Positions 28,536 to 36,465 of a stretch of 64,000 nucleotides of DNA are shown piece by piece. Below the pieces are notes generated by a model. The model saw only the letters and a list, made by a program, of their open reading frames with translations. It was not told where the DNA came from and did not search any database. Position 1 is the stretch's first letter. Each line of letters begins with the position of its first letter. The stretch comes from Haloarcula sp. H-GB4 (lineage in GTDB: Archaea; Halobacteriota; Halobacteria; Halobacteriales; Haloarculaceae): contig NZ_JAVDDX010000001.1 in assembly GCF_030848575.1 (NCBI RefSeq), positions 1,364,001 to 1,428,000 on the forward strand, given 5' to 3'. Position numbers and translations under genes: made by a program.

Positions 28536-29849
28536 TTACGATAGGCTGTCGATCTGTAACTCCCTAGCGTGTTCGACTGCGGCTTCCGCACTGGCACGGT
28601 CCATCTGGTCCGCCGAGAAGGCCGCGCGATCGTATGCCTCCACGACGGTCCGGACCGCGTCGACCTGATCTGTGTCGAGGGCGCTGTCCTCACACCATGC
28701 AAGCAATTCCCAGTGCGTCTTACTGTTCTGAAAGTCCGCAACAGCCCGGATGTCATCGGCGACCGATTCGTATGCCATCGTGACCGCTGAGTCGTACTTG
28801 CCGGCCGCGAGAGCGTTCCCCATCTGGTCCGTCGGACTGTCAGTTGATGTGGGAGTGTCGTCGATGGACTCGATGGCTTGTGGCTCGTCGGTGCCCGTCC
28901 TCACGGTCGTCTCTGTCCCCTCAGACTCGGGGGTAGCGTCGGAAAACAACCCAAGTCGACGAACGATGACCTCAAGAATCAGAAGGATAATCGCGGTCAG
29001 CAGTGCAGCGATGACCGGGACTGTGAAGAACGAACGGATCTGTGACACGAGCGACTGGGGACTGCTCCCTGACGGCTCCGTTGAGCCACCCGAGGTATCA
29101 ACGGTCGCCGACGACTCTGCCGCCTCAGGGCCGACTATGATCGATGCGGTCGCGCGCTTGCCCGCAATCGCACGGCCCTCATACGGAATCACGGCCGTGA
29201 CGGTTTGTTCACCGGTCGTTACGCTTGGCGGCAGCCTGATACTGGTCGTCACCGTCCCGTTGCTCCCGGTCACCACGCGTTTGAACAGCGCCCCACCGAT
29301 GCGTAGTTCGACCGGGACATTGCTCACACCCTCCCCGTTGACGCGCACTGCTGTCGTGACTGTTAGCTCGTCGCCGGTAGCGAGACGGGTCGGTGACCGG
29401 TCGAGGGTGAGCGTCGGGGTCACCTGCGTGACACTGGCAGCGACGGTTGCCGTGTCACCGCGATACACCGCAGATTGGGCCGGAGTATATCGGACCGTAA
29501 CGTCAGTGGGACCGGTCTGTGCCGAACGGGGCCGGTACTGGAGCGCGAACGAACCGTTACCATCGGTCTCAACGAGTCGTGTTCGGTTTTCGACTTCGAG
29601 TCTGACCTGCTCGTTCGCGACGGGCGTCCCGTTCGCCGTCCGCAACGTCCCGCGGATGGTAGCGGGGTTCGTGTAGGAAATCGATCCGGGACTGATCTGA
29701 ACGTCGAGAGTCGTATTCACAGCCCCTGTCTGGGTTTGCATTGGCGTCTCGTTACTGTCGGTAGCGACGGCTGTTGACCCGCCGATCCCGACAAACAGGA
29801 CCAGCAGGACTGTTCCGACACCAACGAACCACGACTGCAGAGTTGCCAC
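28536..29849 (-). CDS. Ig-domain membrane protein with DUF4129-like cytoplasmic end
   Basis: 437 residues. A signal segment (about 7-28) is followed by two Ig-like domains: residues about 50-145 (TIRGTLRTANGTPVANEQV) and about 150-245 (ELTVTTAVRVNGEGVSNVPV). A membrane helix lies near 275-300 (VIAALLTAIILLILEVIVRR). A 90-residue helical cytoplasmic end follows: GKYDSAVTMAYESVADDIRA, then KTHWELLAWCEDSALD, then VVEAYDRAAFSADQMDR. The end resembles the C-terminal region of DUF4129 proteins. The next gene upstream is a longer paralogue. The protein probably links an external Ig-like sensor or scaffold to a cytoplasmic partner; this is inference. Confidence 0.75.
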   Translation of the reverse strand: MATLQSWFVGVGTVLLVLFVGIGGSTAVATDSNETPMQTQTGAVNTTLDVQISPGSISYTNPATIRGTLRTANGTPVANEQVRLEVENRTRLVETDGNGSFALQYRPRSAQTGPTDVTVRYTPAQSAVYRGDTATVAASVTQVTPTLTLDRSPTRLATGDELTVTTAVRVNGEGVSNVPVELRIGGALFKRVVTGSNGTVTTSIRLPPSVTTGEQTVTAVIPYEGRAIAGKRATASIIVGPEAAESSATVDTSGGSTEPSGSSPQSLVSQIRSFFTVPVIAALLTAIILLILEVIVRRLGLFSDATPESEGTETTVRTGTDEPQAIESIDDTPTSTDSPTDQMGNALAAGKYDSAVTMAYESVADDIRAVADFQNSKTHWELLAWCEDSALDTDQVDAVRTVVEAYDRAAFSADQMDRASAEAAVEHARELQIDSLS

Positions 29850-29969
29850 TACCGGACTCGACAGACCGTACGCATATTCGTTTTATCATTTCCGCTGCTG
29901 AGCGCTGAAGACAGCAGTTCCAAACCTGATTGCGGGCCACAGCAGGGACTCGAACCGGCGAGTGGACAG

Positions 29970-32129
29970 TCAGTGATTCCCGTTCGACTTGATCTTACGG
30001 GCGCGCTCCACAGCTGCTTCGGCCCGTGACGGGTCGACTGATGTCGGCGCGAACGCTGCGGCCTCGAAGGTTTCGACCACCGTTTTGATATCTGCTATCC
30101 GTTCCTCCGAGACGCCGTGCTCCTGGCTCCGCTGGAGGAGTTCCCAGTGTGTTGCCCCCTCGTCAATCCCGTTTTCCACTGCCAGCACGTCGTGAACTGC
30201 GGTGTACGCTGCCATCACTGCGGCGTCGTAGTTCCCGCTGTCCAGATACGTCTCGACGCGGTCCTCGAACGTCGGCGTCGGTTCGTCTGACGACATCGCC
30301 GACGGATCAGAGTCAGCCATTGATGCATCAGCCGTCTCGGTCTGGACAGGCGAGTCCGCCTCTCGGGGTTGGCGGACACGTGACACGACAAACCAAGCTG
30401 CGGCGACAACCACAAGTGCTACCCCACCACCGAGGACGGGCAGCCAGCTGTAGCCGATAACCCCGTTCCCGAAGGCCGCTGGGTTCTCATCGGAGCCGAA
30501 CAGTATCGCCACCAGCGTATCGATGAGCAGATCATTATCCGAATCTGAGCCGACCGGTGGGTTGCCACCGCCGGATCCAGCCGCCAGCGTTGTCGTTGCA
30601 GTCGCATTACCGAGGTTTGCCCGTGGCTCGTCGTACGTTGCGGTGACAGTCACAGATTCGTTGCCTTGGGGATTCTCGAGAACAGTCTGGAACGACCCGT
30701 TTCGGTTCGTCTCGACCCGCTGTGTTCCGCTAGCACCGATCTGCAGGCGTACCGGGCGACCCACCACTGGGTCCTCCTCAGCAACAGTCTGGAGTTTCCC
30801 GCTGACGAGGACCCCGTCATCCGTGCGTGATGCATTCACTGAGAGGTTTGTTCGAGTCTCGACGACGACAACAGGGGTTTCCGACTGGACGCCTGCAATT
30901 GCTCGGTCCTCATACGGAACCCGGGCGATGACCTGACGCTCCCCGTCATTTACCGTCGCCGGGAGTCGGATCGTTTCTGTGGCGGTGCCGTTCGGTCCGG
31001 TCGTCGTCCGCGCAACGACAGACTCACCAATAGCAAACTCGACTGGGACCGCATCGACACCGTCCGACGCGACTGTCACGGACGCCGTGGCGTTGAGTCG
31101 GTCGCCGTATCCCACCGAATCCGGTGCGATTTCGCTCGTCAGGTCCGGGGTCACCTGTTGTACGGTAATCACGAACGTGGCGTTGTCGGACAGGTACACC
31201 GAGTCAGTTTCTGGGACGTACTCGATCGATATGGATTGCGACCCGAGCCTGGCCGAACGTGGCCGGTACTGCGTTTCGAATACGCCGCTCGAATCAGTCT
31301 GGACAGTCCGCGTCCGGTTCTCGATCCTGAGTTCAACCGCCTCGTCCGCGATGACCGAGCCATTCTCAGTCTGTATCTGGCCGGCGACCGTTCCGGAGTC
31401 ACTGAATGATGCGGTCGAGTCTATCGACCGAACCGTGAGTGTCGTTCCAACGAGCGTCTCTTCACGGATGACTGCCTGCGTCGCCGTGATGTTCGCTGTC
31501 GTCTCGTTGATCTCGGTCTGTCCCGAAGACAGGTCAATAGATGTGATGTTCTCAATCCGGTCGAGGTTCTGATTCAGTTCGTTGCTCCTGTCGCTGATGT
31601 TCGACGCCGTTCGCTCCATCGCCCGTGCAGTGGTGCGGGCCTCGCGTTCGTTACCGCGCTCGCGTGCCGTCTGATATGCCGCGTACTGTTGCCGATACCG
31701 CTGGACCTCGTTCGTTAGGTTTCGCTGGTTCTCGCGCGCGGCCTCAAACTCCCTCGCAGCGGTGTCGTCCGTATCCGACGACGTGTCTCCAGCAACCTCG
31801 ACGTACTGCTCTAGACGCTTGTCGTAGTCGTCACCGAGGACCGACCGAGCCCGGTCGTACTGGGCGTTCGACAGCGCAATACTGCTGTTTTCCAGCTGTC
31901 CGCCCATCGTCCGAGCTAACCAGGCGGCTGTTTCGTCGCTGTACTCCCCGTTCGATACCGAATCCGGGTTTTCCTGTTGCGTCTCGTTGTTGTCCGTCGG
32001 CGTCTCCACCTGACGGTTCAGAGCCGGACCCCCGTCGTCAGTTCCCATCGCTGCCACCCCACCAGCGCCCGCTGTAAGCCCCAGTATTGTCAGGATGGCG
32101 AACACGGCCCACGACTGGCTCCGGAACAC
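29970..32129 (-). CDS. Long Ig-domain membrane protein with DUF4129-like cytoplasmic end
   Basis: 719 residues. After a signal segment (8-28) there is an external helical region rich in Gln, Glu and Arg (about 60-215), likely coiled coil (ARENQRNLTNEVQRYRQQYA). Three Ig-like domains follow: about 235-325, 330-425 and 430-520. The phrases ELRIENRTRTVQTDSSGVFE and QYRPRSARLGSQS match the paralogue at 28536. The membrane helix is near 567-590, and the cytoplasmic end repeats the paralogue's plan (YDAAVMAAYTAVHDVL, THWELLQRSQEHGV, VVETFEAAAFAP). Gene order and shared domains suggest tandem duplication with gain of the coiled coil and one Ig domain in this copy. It diverges from the DUF1616 gene. 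Confidence 0.75.
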   Translation of the reverse strand: MFRSQSWAVFAILTILGLTAGAGGVAAMGTDDGGPALNRQVETPTDNNETQQENPDSVSNGEYSDETAAWLARTMGGQLENSSIALSNAQYDRARSVLGDDYDKRLEQYVEVAGDTSSDTDDTAAREFEAARENQRNLTNEVQRYRQQYAAYQTARERGNEREARTTARAMERTASNISDRSNELNQNLDRIENITSIDLSSGQTEINETTANITATQAVIREETLVGTTLTVRSIDSTASFSDSGTVAGQIQTENGSVIADEAVELRIENRTRTVQTDSSGVFETQYRPRSARLGSQSISIEYVPETDSVYLSDNATFVITVQQVTPDLTSEIAPDSVGYGDRLNATASVTVASDGVDAVPVEFAIGESVVARTTTGPNGTATETIRLPATVNDGERQVIARVPYEDRAIAGVQSETPVVVVETRTNLSVNASRTDDGVLVSGKLQTVAEEDPVVGRPVRLQIGASGTQRVETNRNGSFQTVLENPQGNESVTVTATYDEPRANLGNATATTTLAAGSGGGNPPVGSDSDNDLLIDTLVAILFGSDENPAAFGNGVIGYSWLPVLGGGVALVVVAAAWFVVSRVRQPREADSPVQTETADASMADSDPSAMSSDEPTPTFEDRVETYLDSGNYDAAVMAAYTAVHDVLAVENGIDEGATHWELLQRSQEHGVSEERIADIKTVVETFEAAAFAPTSVDPSRAEAAVERARKIKSNGNH

Positions 32130-32224
32130 ACCGAGTTATTCTCCCGGGTTGATAAAATGCGTTCGGTTGGCTTACCGGAGACAGTTGCAGTTATCCGCTG
32201 AGATGGAAAGCGAAGCAATCAGCT

Positions 32225-32232
32225 ATTTTTTT
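32225..32232 (+). promoter_or_regulatory. Probable TATA box for the DUF1616 gene
   Basis: The T-rich TTTTTTTAC stretch is centred about 29 bases before the ATG at 32258, the expected spacing for a leaderless transcript. It supports choosing that ATG over the TTG two codons earlier. Confidence 0.45.
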
Positions 32233-32257
32233 ACCGTGCCGATATGACTCATTGCCA

Positions 32258-33271
32258 ATGGCTGAATCCCAGGCGTGGAAACTACTCTTGCCGCGCCAGC
32301 TCCGCCACCTCCCGGCTGATCTAGCAGGCGTTGTCGGCGTTGTGGTCCTGACAAATCTGGCTGCCTTGCTGCCGGTCGTCTCCGACACGCCGGTCCGCAT
32401 CATCGCCGGGCTCGTGTTTGTCCTTTTCATCCCCGGCTATGCGTTCATCGCAGCGCTGTTTCCAGAAGCTGGGAGTGGCCCCAGTACCGACGATGAAACC
32501 GTTTCGAACCCAGAAGCGGACGGGATCGACGGGATCGAACGGACCGCACTCTCGTTCGGGCTCAGCATCGCTCTCGTTCCTCTGGTTGGCCTGGTGTTGA
32601 ACTTCACACCATGGGGCATCCGCCTGCTTCCGATTCTCGTCTCGCTTAGTGGACTGACGCTCGTGTTGACCGCTGTCGCGGCTGTCCGACGCTGGGCGCT
32701 GCCCGCCGATGAACGGTTCCGAGTTCCGTATCGCGCGTGGCTTAGTGCCGGGCGTGAAGAGGTATTCTCGCCGGCCTCGCGGACTGACGCCGCCCTGAAC
32801 GTACTGCTAGTCCTGAGTATCCTGCTTGCAACCGCCAGTGTCGGATACGCCGTCACGGTGCCCAAAGACGGTGAGCGATTCAGCGAATTCTACCTGCTGA
32901 CAGAGGGTGAAGATGGCGAGCGCGTTGCTGACGGCTATCCGACGGAGTTTCAGCGGGGCGAAGGTCGCTCGTTGATCGTCGGTATTGGGAATCAGGAACA
33001 CGAGCGGACGGAGTACACCGTTATCGTCGAGTTACAACGCGTTGAGCGCGTTGGGAATGAGACGCAGGTCCGGGAGCAATCTGAACTACAGCGCTTCCAG
33101 CCGACGCTGGGACACAACAAGACCTGGCAGCGCCAGCACGAGGTGGAGCCCGAGATGACTGGGGAGAGACTTCGGCTCCAGTACCTGCTGTACCGTGGCT
33201 CACCGCCAGAGACTGTGGCCCAATCGACCGCGTACCGGGAAGTCCACCTCTGGGTGAACGTGACCGGCTGA
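32258..33271 (+). CDS. DUF1616 membrane protein (paralogue of 18656-19684)
   Basis: 337 residues from MAESQAWKLLLPRQLR. The family core VRIIAGLVFVLFIPGYAFIA is near residues 46-65, with more helices at about 105-160 and 190-215. The external end runs from FYLLTEGEDGERVADGYP to EVHLWVNVTG. The same external end, nearly residue for residue in places, occurs in the gene at 18656, which lies in the glycan cluster. It is transcribed divergently from the Ig/DUF4129-like pair. Function unknown; the shared external domain suggests the two proteins bind the same kind of ligand or partner. Confidence 0.85.
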   Translation: MAESQAWKLLLPRQLRHLPADLAGVVGVVVLTNLAALLPVVSDTPVRIIAGLVFVLFIPGYAFIAALFPEAGSGPSTDDETVSNPEADGIDGIERTALSFGLSIALVPLVGLVLNFTPWGIRLLPILVSLSGLTLVLTAVAAVRRWALPADERFRVPYRAWLSAGREEVFSPASRTDAALNVLLVLSILLATASVGYAVTVPKDGERFSEFYLLTEGEDGERVADGYPTEFQRGEGRSLIVGIGNQEHERTEYTVIVELQRVERVGNETQVREQSELQRFQPTLGHNKTWQRQHEVEPEMTGERLRLQYLLYRGSPPETVAQSTAYREVHLWVNVTG

Positions 33272-33388
33272 TCCGTGTTCTTGTAGAGGGCAGCACCATC
33301 CCAGGTAAAACGGGGCTATCCCGCGGCCTGCGCTTTGAACACTGAACCCAGCGAACAGCTTTTATTTTCTCGGCCCATTCGCTTCACG

Positions 33389-33922
33389 GTGTACCCCGCA
33401 GGCCACTTCCTCCTCGCAGTCGTCCCGCTGACGGCGTATACGGTGGCTCGGTGGCATCGCCTCCCATCCGGGCCGATGGTACTGCTCCTGCTTGTCGCGA
33501 CACAACTTCCGGACGTAATCGACAAGCCGCTCGCGTGGACGTTTGCTCTTCTTCCGAGTGGGCGTATGCTAGCCCACTCGCTGGTCATCTCGCTCCCCGT
33601 CCTCACCGTCGTTGTACTGCTGGCTGCCCGCCGTAGCTACGGGCGGTACGCAGTGGTGTTTTCTGCCGGCTATCTCTCACACATCGCCGGCGACTTCTAT
33701 CCGATTGTGCGACTCGGGACGGATTACTACTTCTTCCCGAACCTGTTCTGGCCGGTGGTTGCGGCAAACCCCGATAGAACGCCGTCGTTTGCAGCGCATT
33801 CGCCCGACGGTCTGCTCTCGCTCGCCGTCCCCCTGATCGTCTTCGGACTGGCCGTCAGCTACAGTTTCGTGACGATGTACCGGAGAGACGAACGGATATC
33901 AGTGGAAATCCCACCGCGCTAA
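33389..33922 (+). CDS. Membrane-bound YdjM-type metal-dependent hydrolase
   Basis: 177 residues from a GTG at 33389. The first residues then read VYPAGHFLLAVVPLTAYTVA, which lines up with MVLPSEHFIIALLPVAVYAL of the paralogue at 50804-51319; the longer frame from TTG at 33335 adds 18 residues the paralogue lacks. Shared motifs are QLPDVIDKPLAW, LLPSGRMLAHSL and LSHIAGDFYP, where the His and Asp residues probably bind metal (PF04307-type LexA-binding/YdjM family). Four or five hydrophobic segments are present. Substrate unknown. The stop of DUF1616 is 117 bases upstream on the same strand, so co-transcription is possible. Confidence 0.75.
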   Translation: MYPAGHFLLAVVPLTAYTVARWHRLPSGPMVLLLLVATQLPDVIDKPLAWTFALLPSGRMLAHSLVISLPVLTVVVLLAARRSYGRYAVVFSAGYLSHIAGDFYPIVRLGTDYYFFPNLFWPVVAANPDRTPSFAAHSPDGLLSLAVPLIVFGLAVSYSFVTMYRRDERISVEIPPR

Positions 33923-34051
33923 CGCTTTGCTCACCGGTCGTTGTAAGCTGAAGTGACAGCTCTCCAGCGGCGGACATCAGGTTAGCAGTCAGATAGAGTC
34001 GCTGCTGTTCCCAGCACTGGGGGTCCACGGACTAAAACTAAAACGACGGTC

Positions 34052-34192
34052 TCAGACTGGGGCTGTGGATTCTATCGGCGCTTCGCCGCAGTTGACACAG
34101 ACGTACTCTTCATCAACGGTGACCACGACCGGTGAGTTGCACTTGATACACTTGATCTTCGCCGCACGAGATGGTTTTGCGTAGTCCCCCAT
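34052..34192 (-). CDS. Small zinc-ribbon protein, 46 residues
   Basis: Minus-strand ATG at 34192 to TGA at 34052. The product starts MGDYAKPSRAAKIKCIKCNS and ends with VCVNCGEAPIESTAPV. The CxxC pairs (residues 15/18 and 32/35) form a two-knuckle zinc ribbon. The core is Lys-rich, unlike most proteins here. An AT-rich element, TTATTTACA on the minus strand at 34221-34229, is about 33 bases upstream and suits a short leader. Such small zinc ribbons are abundant in haloarchaea; partner unknown. Confidence 0.75.
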   Translation of the reverse strand: MGDYAKPSRAAKIKCIKCNSPVVVTVDEEYVCVNCGEAPIESTAPV

Positions 34193-34383
34193 TGTATGTA
34201 CCTTACACTGTCATGTTATCTGTAAATAATATAAAATTACCCCTTTCAGCAACATTGAATCTGCAACCGCTGGTGACATGATAGTTCAGTCATTCGAGAA
34301 CCGTAGACTTCGAATGGGCATGCAGCGGAGAAGGAAATCGCATCGGAGAAGAACCGAAACCGCTGTGTAAACTGGAGCGTTCG

Positions 34384-36138
34384 TTAGTCGCGTCGTGCCA
34401 GGAATCCAGCGCCTAGCAGTGCTAGCACCGCGACGAGGACGGTGAACCCGGGACCACTCGAACTCGTGGTTTCGACCGTGCCCTCCGTTCCGGCTGTGTC
34501 CGTATCGTCGGGTTGCTGTGCCCCACCACCTGCGGTCGTAGCTGCTTCCGTTGGTTCCGCTCCGCCTCCAGTCTCGGTGCCGTCGTCGGTGTCGGTGTCA
34601 GTCGTAGTTTCGTCCGCTGTGTCTTCTTCGGTACTCTCGTTATCGGAGTCGTCATCACCGCTATTGTTGTTGTCGCTGTCGTCGCTTCCGTCGTTATTGT
34701 TGTCGTCGTTGTCGTCGCTTCCGTCGTTATTGTTGTCGTCGTTGTCGTCGCTTCCGTTGTTATTGTTGTTGTCGTCGTTGTCGTCGCTTCCGTTGTTATT
34801 GTTGTTGTCGTCGTTGTCGTCGCTTCCGTTGTTATTGTTGTTGTCGTCGTTGTCGTCATTTCCGTCGTTGCTGTCACTGCCATCATCGCCGCCACCAGTG
34901 TTGTTATCACTGTCGTCGTTATCGTCGTCCGACTGTGACAGTGTGACCGTTCCTGTGGAGGAACTGATCTCGTTTGAGTCTTCGCCAACAGCGACGTGCA
35001 CGTACGTGTACGTCCCGTTCGACCAGGAGTCGAGCGTTTCGACATCGATGGTGGTATCGGAGGTATCGGATACCGTTGTCGCCGAGGCGTGCATCATATT
35101 ATCACCAGTCGAATCCGGCGATGCTTCGGAGAGAACGAATCCGAACAGGCCGATCAGCCCCGCAGACGGCATCGTCCCCGCGGCTGTCGAGTCCCCACCG
35201 GTGAGGGTAGCGCCATCACTGGCCGACGAAACGCCGTTGACGCCCTCAAAGGAGTTCTCGACCGTGACTTGATCTTCGGAGAAATCCTCATTGATGTCAC
35301 CAGTCACCCGAACGGTGCTCGTCTGGCCCTGCAGTTCGTCCTCATCGAACAACAACACGGCGTGCGTGACAGAGTCGTCTTCCAGTTCGGTCTCGATATC
35401 GAGCGAGACGTTATCCCCGGTGGAGACATTGTCGGCGGTCGCCTCGACCGTAGACGCGCTTTCCTGAACCAGCGTCTGTTCAACGCCGACAACGGTCACG
35501 TTTCCATCGGCCGAAACGTTGTTGTCCGAAACGGACAGTCCTTGTCCGTCATCGACGGTGACCAGAATGAAGCCGTAGGCACCACCCGAGTCAGGTGTGT
35601 ACGAGGTTTCGAGCTCACCATTTTCATCTAGCGAACCGACCCCGTCCGCGTCGTCTAACAGTTCGACCGAGTTAGCGTTGGAATCGTTCGTAAAGATACT
35701 AGCTAGATCGGTTCTGACGCTCCCTTCGCTAAATCCAGCCGACTCTGGGCCTTCAGAGAGTCTGACAGCAAGCAGTTGCGCCTCGTCGCCGGCGAGTCCC
35801 GTGGTTCCAGCCCCGGTAGTTGATTCAAACGTAAGATCAACTGCTTCGCCTGTCTCGTGAATCGTGTACTCATCCCTGTTGAGGGGAACGTCACCGGTCT
35901 GTGCAGACTCGATGTTGATGTACGTCTCTGGCGCTGCTATCGTCGTTGGGCCGGTAGAAGACGTCCGAAGTGGGAGCAGTGACCGCTCCCAGACATCCAC
36001 GTTTTCCGTCACTGCCGTCGTTTGTCCGTCATCCACTGGCGTTGCCGCTGCCGACGTTACCGACAAGGGAGCGGCTAACACCAGCAGCACTGCAATCGCA
36101 CAAATTACAGTGTGTTTCCCTCTTGGTGTTTTATACAT
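34384..36138 (-). CDS. Secreted surface protein with DDN-repeat stalk and PGF-CTERM-like tail
   Basis: 584 residues from MYKTPRGKHTVICAIAVLLV, where a signal peptide ends at about AAA. The mature part opens with VTENVDVWERS and is beta-rich and acidic for about 360 residues. A low-complexity stalk of Asp, Asn, Gly and Ser follows (five 11-12 residue repeats), then a Thr/Glu/Gly linker. The end is SSSGPGFTVLVAVLALLGAG followed by FLARRD, the plan of an archaeosortase-processed PGF-CTERM tail. An in-frame GTG lies 16 codons upstream at 36186, but that stretch holds a TATA-like AATTATACC at the leaderless spacing, so I take the ATG. The next gene upstream is a paralogue. Confidence 0.85.
   Translation of the reverse strand: MYKTPRGKHTVICAIAVLLVLAAPLSVTSAAATPVDDGQTTAVTENVDVWERSLLPLRTSSTGPTTIAAPETYINIESAQTGDVPLNRDEYTIHETGEAVDLTFESTTGAGTTGLAGDEAQLLAVRLSEGPESAGFSEGSVRTDLASIFTNDSNANSVELLDDADGVGSLDENGELETSYTPDSGGAYGFILVTVDDGQGLSVSDNNVSADGNVTVVGVEQTLVQESASTVEATADNVSTGDNVSLDIETELEDDSVTHAVLLFDEDELQGQTSTVRVTGDINEDFSEDQVTVENSFEGVNGVSSASDGATLTGGDSTAAGTMPSAGLIGLFGFVLSEASPDSTGDNMMHASATTVSDTSDTTIDVETLDSWSNGTYTYVHVAVGEDSNEISSSTGTVTLSQSDDDNDDSDNNTGGGDDGSDSNDGNDDNDDNNNNNGSDDNDDNNNNNGSDDNDDNNNNNGSDDNDDNNNDGSDDNDDNNNDGSDDSDNNNSGDDDSDNESTEEDTADETTTDTDTDDGTETGGGAEPTEAATTAGGGAQQPDDTDTAGTEGTVETTSSSGPGFTVLVAVLALLGAGFLARRD
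34684..34857 (-). repeat. Tandem 36/33-bp coding repeats
   Basis: Three units encoding DDNDDNNNNNGS (36 bp) followed by two encoding DDNDDNNNDGS (33 bp) make up the stalk of the surface protein. Units are nearly identical at the DNA level, so copy number is likely variable. The in-frame unit lengths keep the protein readable on expansion. Confidence 0.85.
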
Positions 36139-36465
36139 TACTGAATTTTTTCGGAGGGATACGGTATAATTCTTATGCAGTGACACTCAGCGCTACACAG
36201 TGTCATATGAAGGTTTCAAGACACGTAGATACTGTTGCGGGATTTTACAGGGCGAATCCTGAATCCTGTCTCGGTACGGTTACCCTATTCGCATCGGTGA
36301 GAACTGTACAGAATAGCGACTGGTCGACGCTATCTAATTGACAACATACCCGGATTTATGGCCATTTAGATGATATATCCGTGGGAGCGGTCAGGATCAG
36401 TAACGGTCGGTGATAAAATGAGTGACTTATTCTGTGGGCCCGCCCTGTGAAGGCCGCCAGAGCAG
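36139..36465 (-). other. Intergenic region between surface-protein paralogues
   Basis: 327 bases. It contains the promoter of the downstream paralogue, with AATTATACC (minus strand, about 36163-36171) roughly 28 bases before the ATG at 36138. No gene is seen. Confidence 0.5.

Noticed and set aside
28750-29676. 308-codon plus-strand frame opposite the Ig-domain gene
   Set aside because: Composition is Ser/Arg/Val-rich with no family features; the minus strand has the signal peptide, Ig domains and membrane helix.
34684-34857. Possible CRISPR array because of regular repeats
   Set aside because: Units are directly joined with no unique spacers, and they stay in the reading frame of a surface protein.
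34442-35272. Ser/Leu/Pro repeat protein on the plus strand
   Set aside because: It is the complement of the Asp/Asn repeats of the surface protein; no start signal or independent support.
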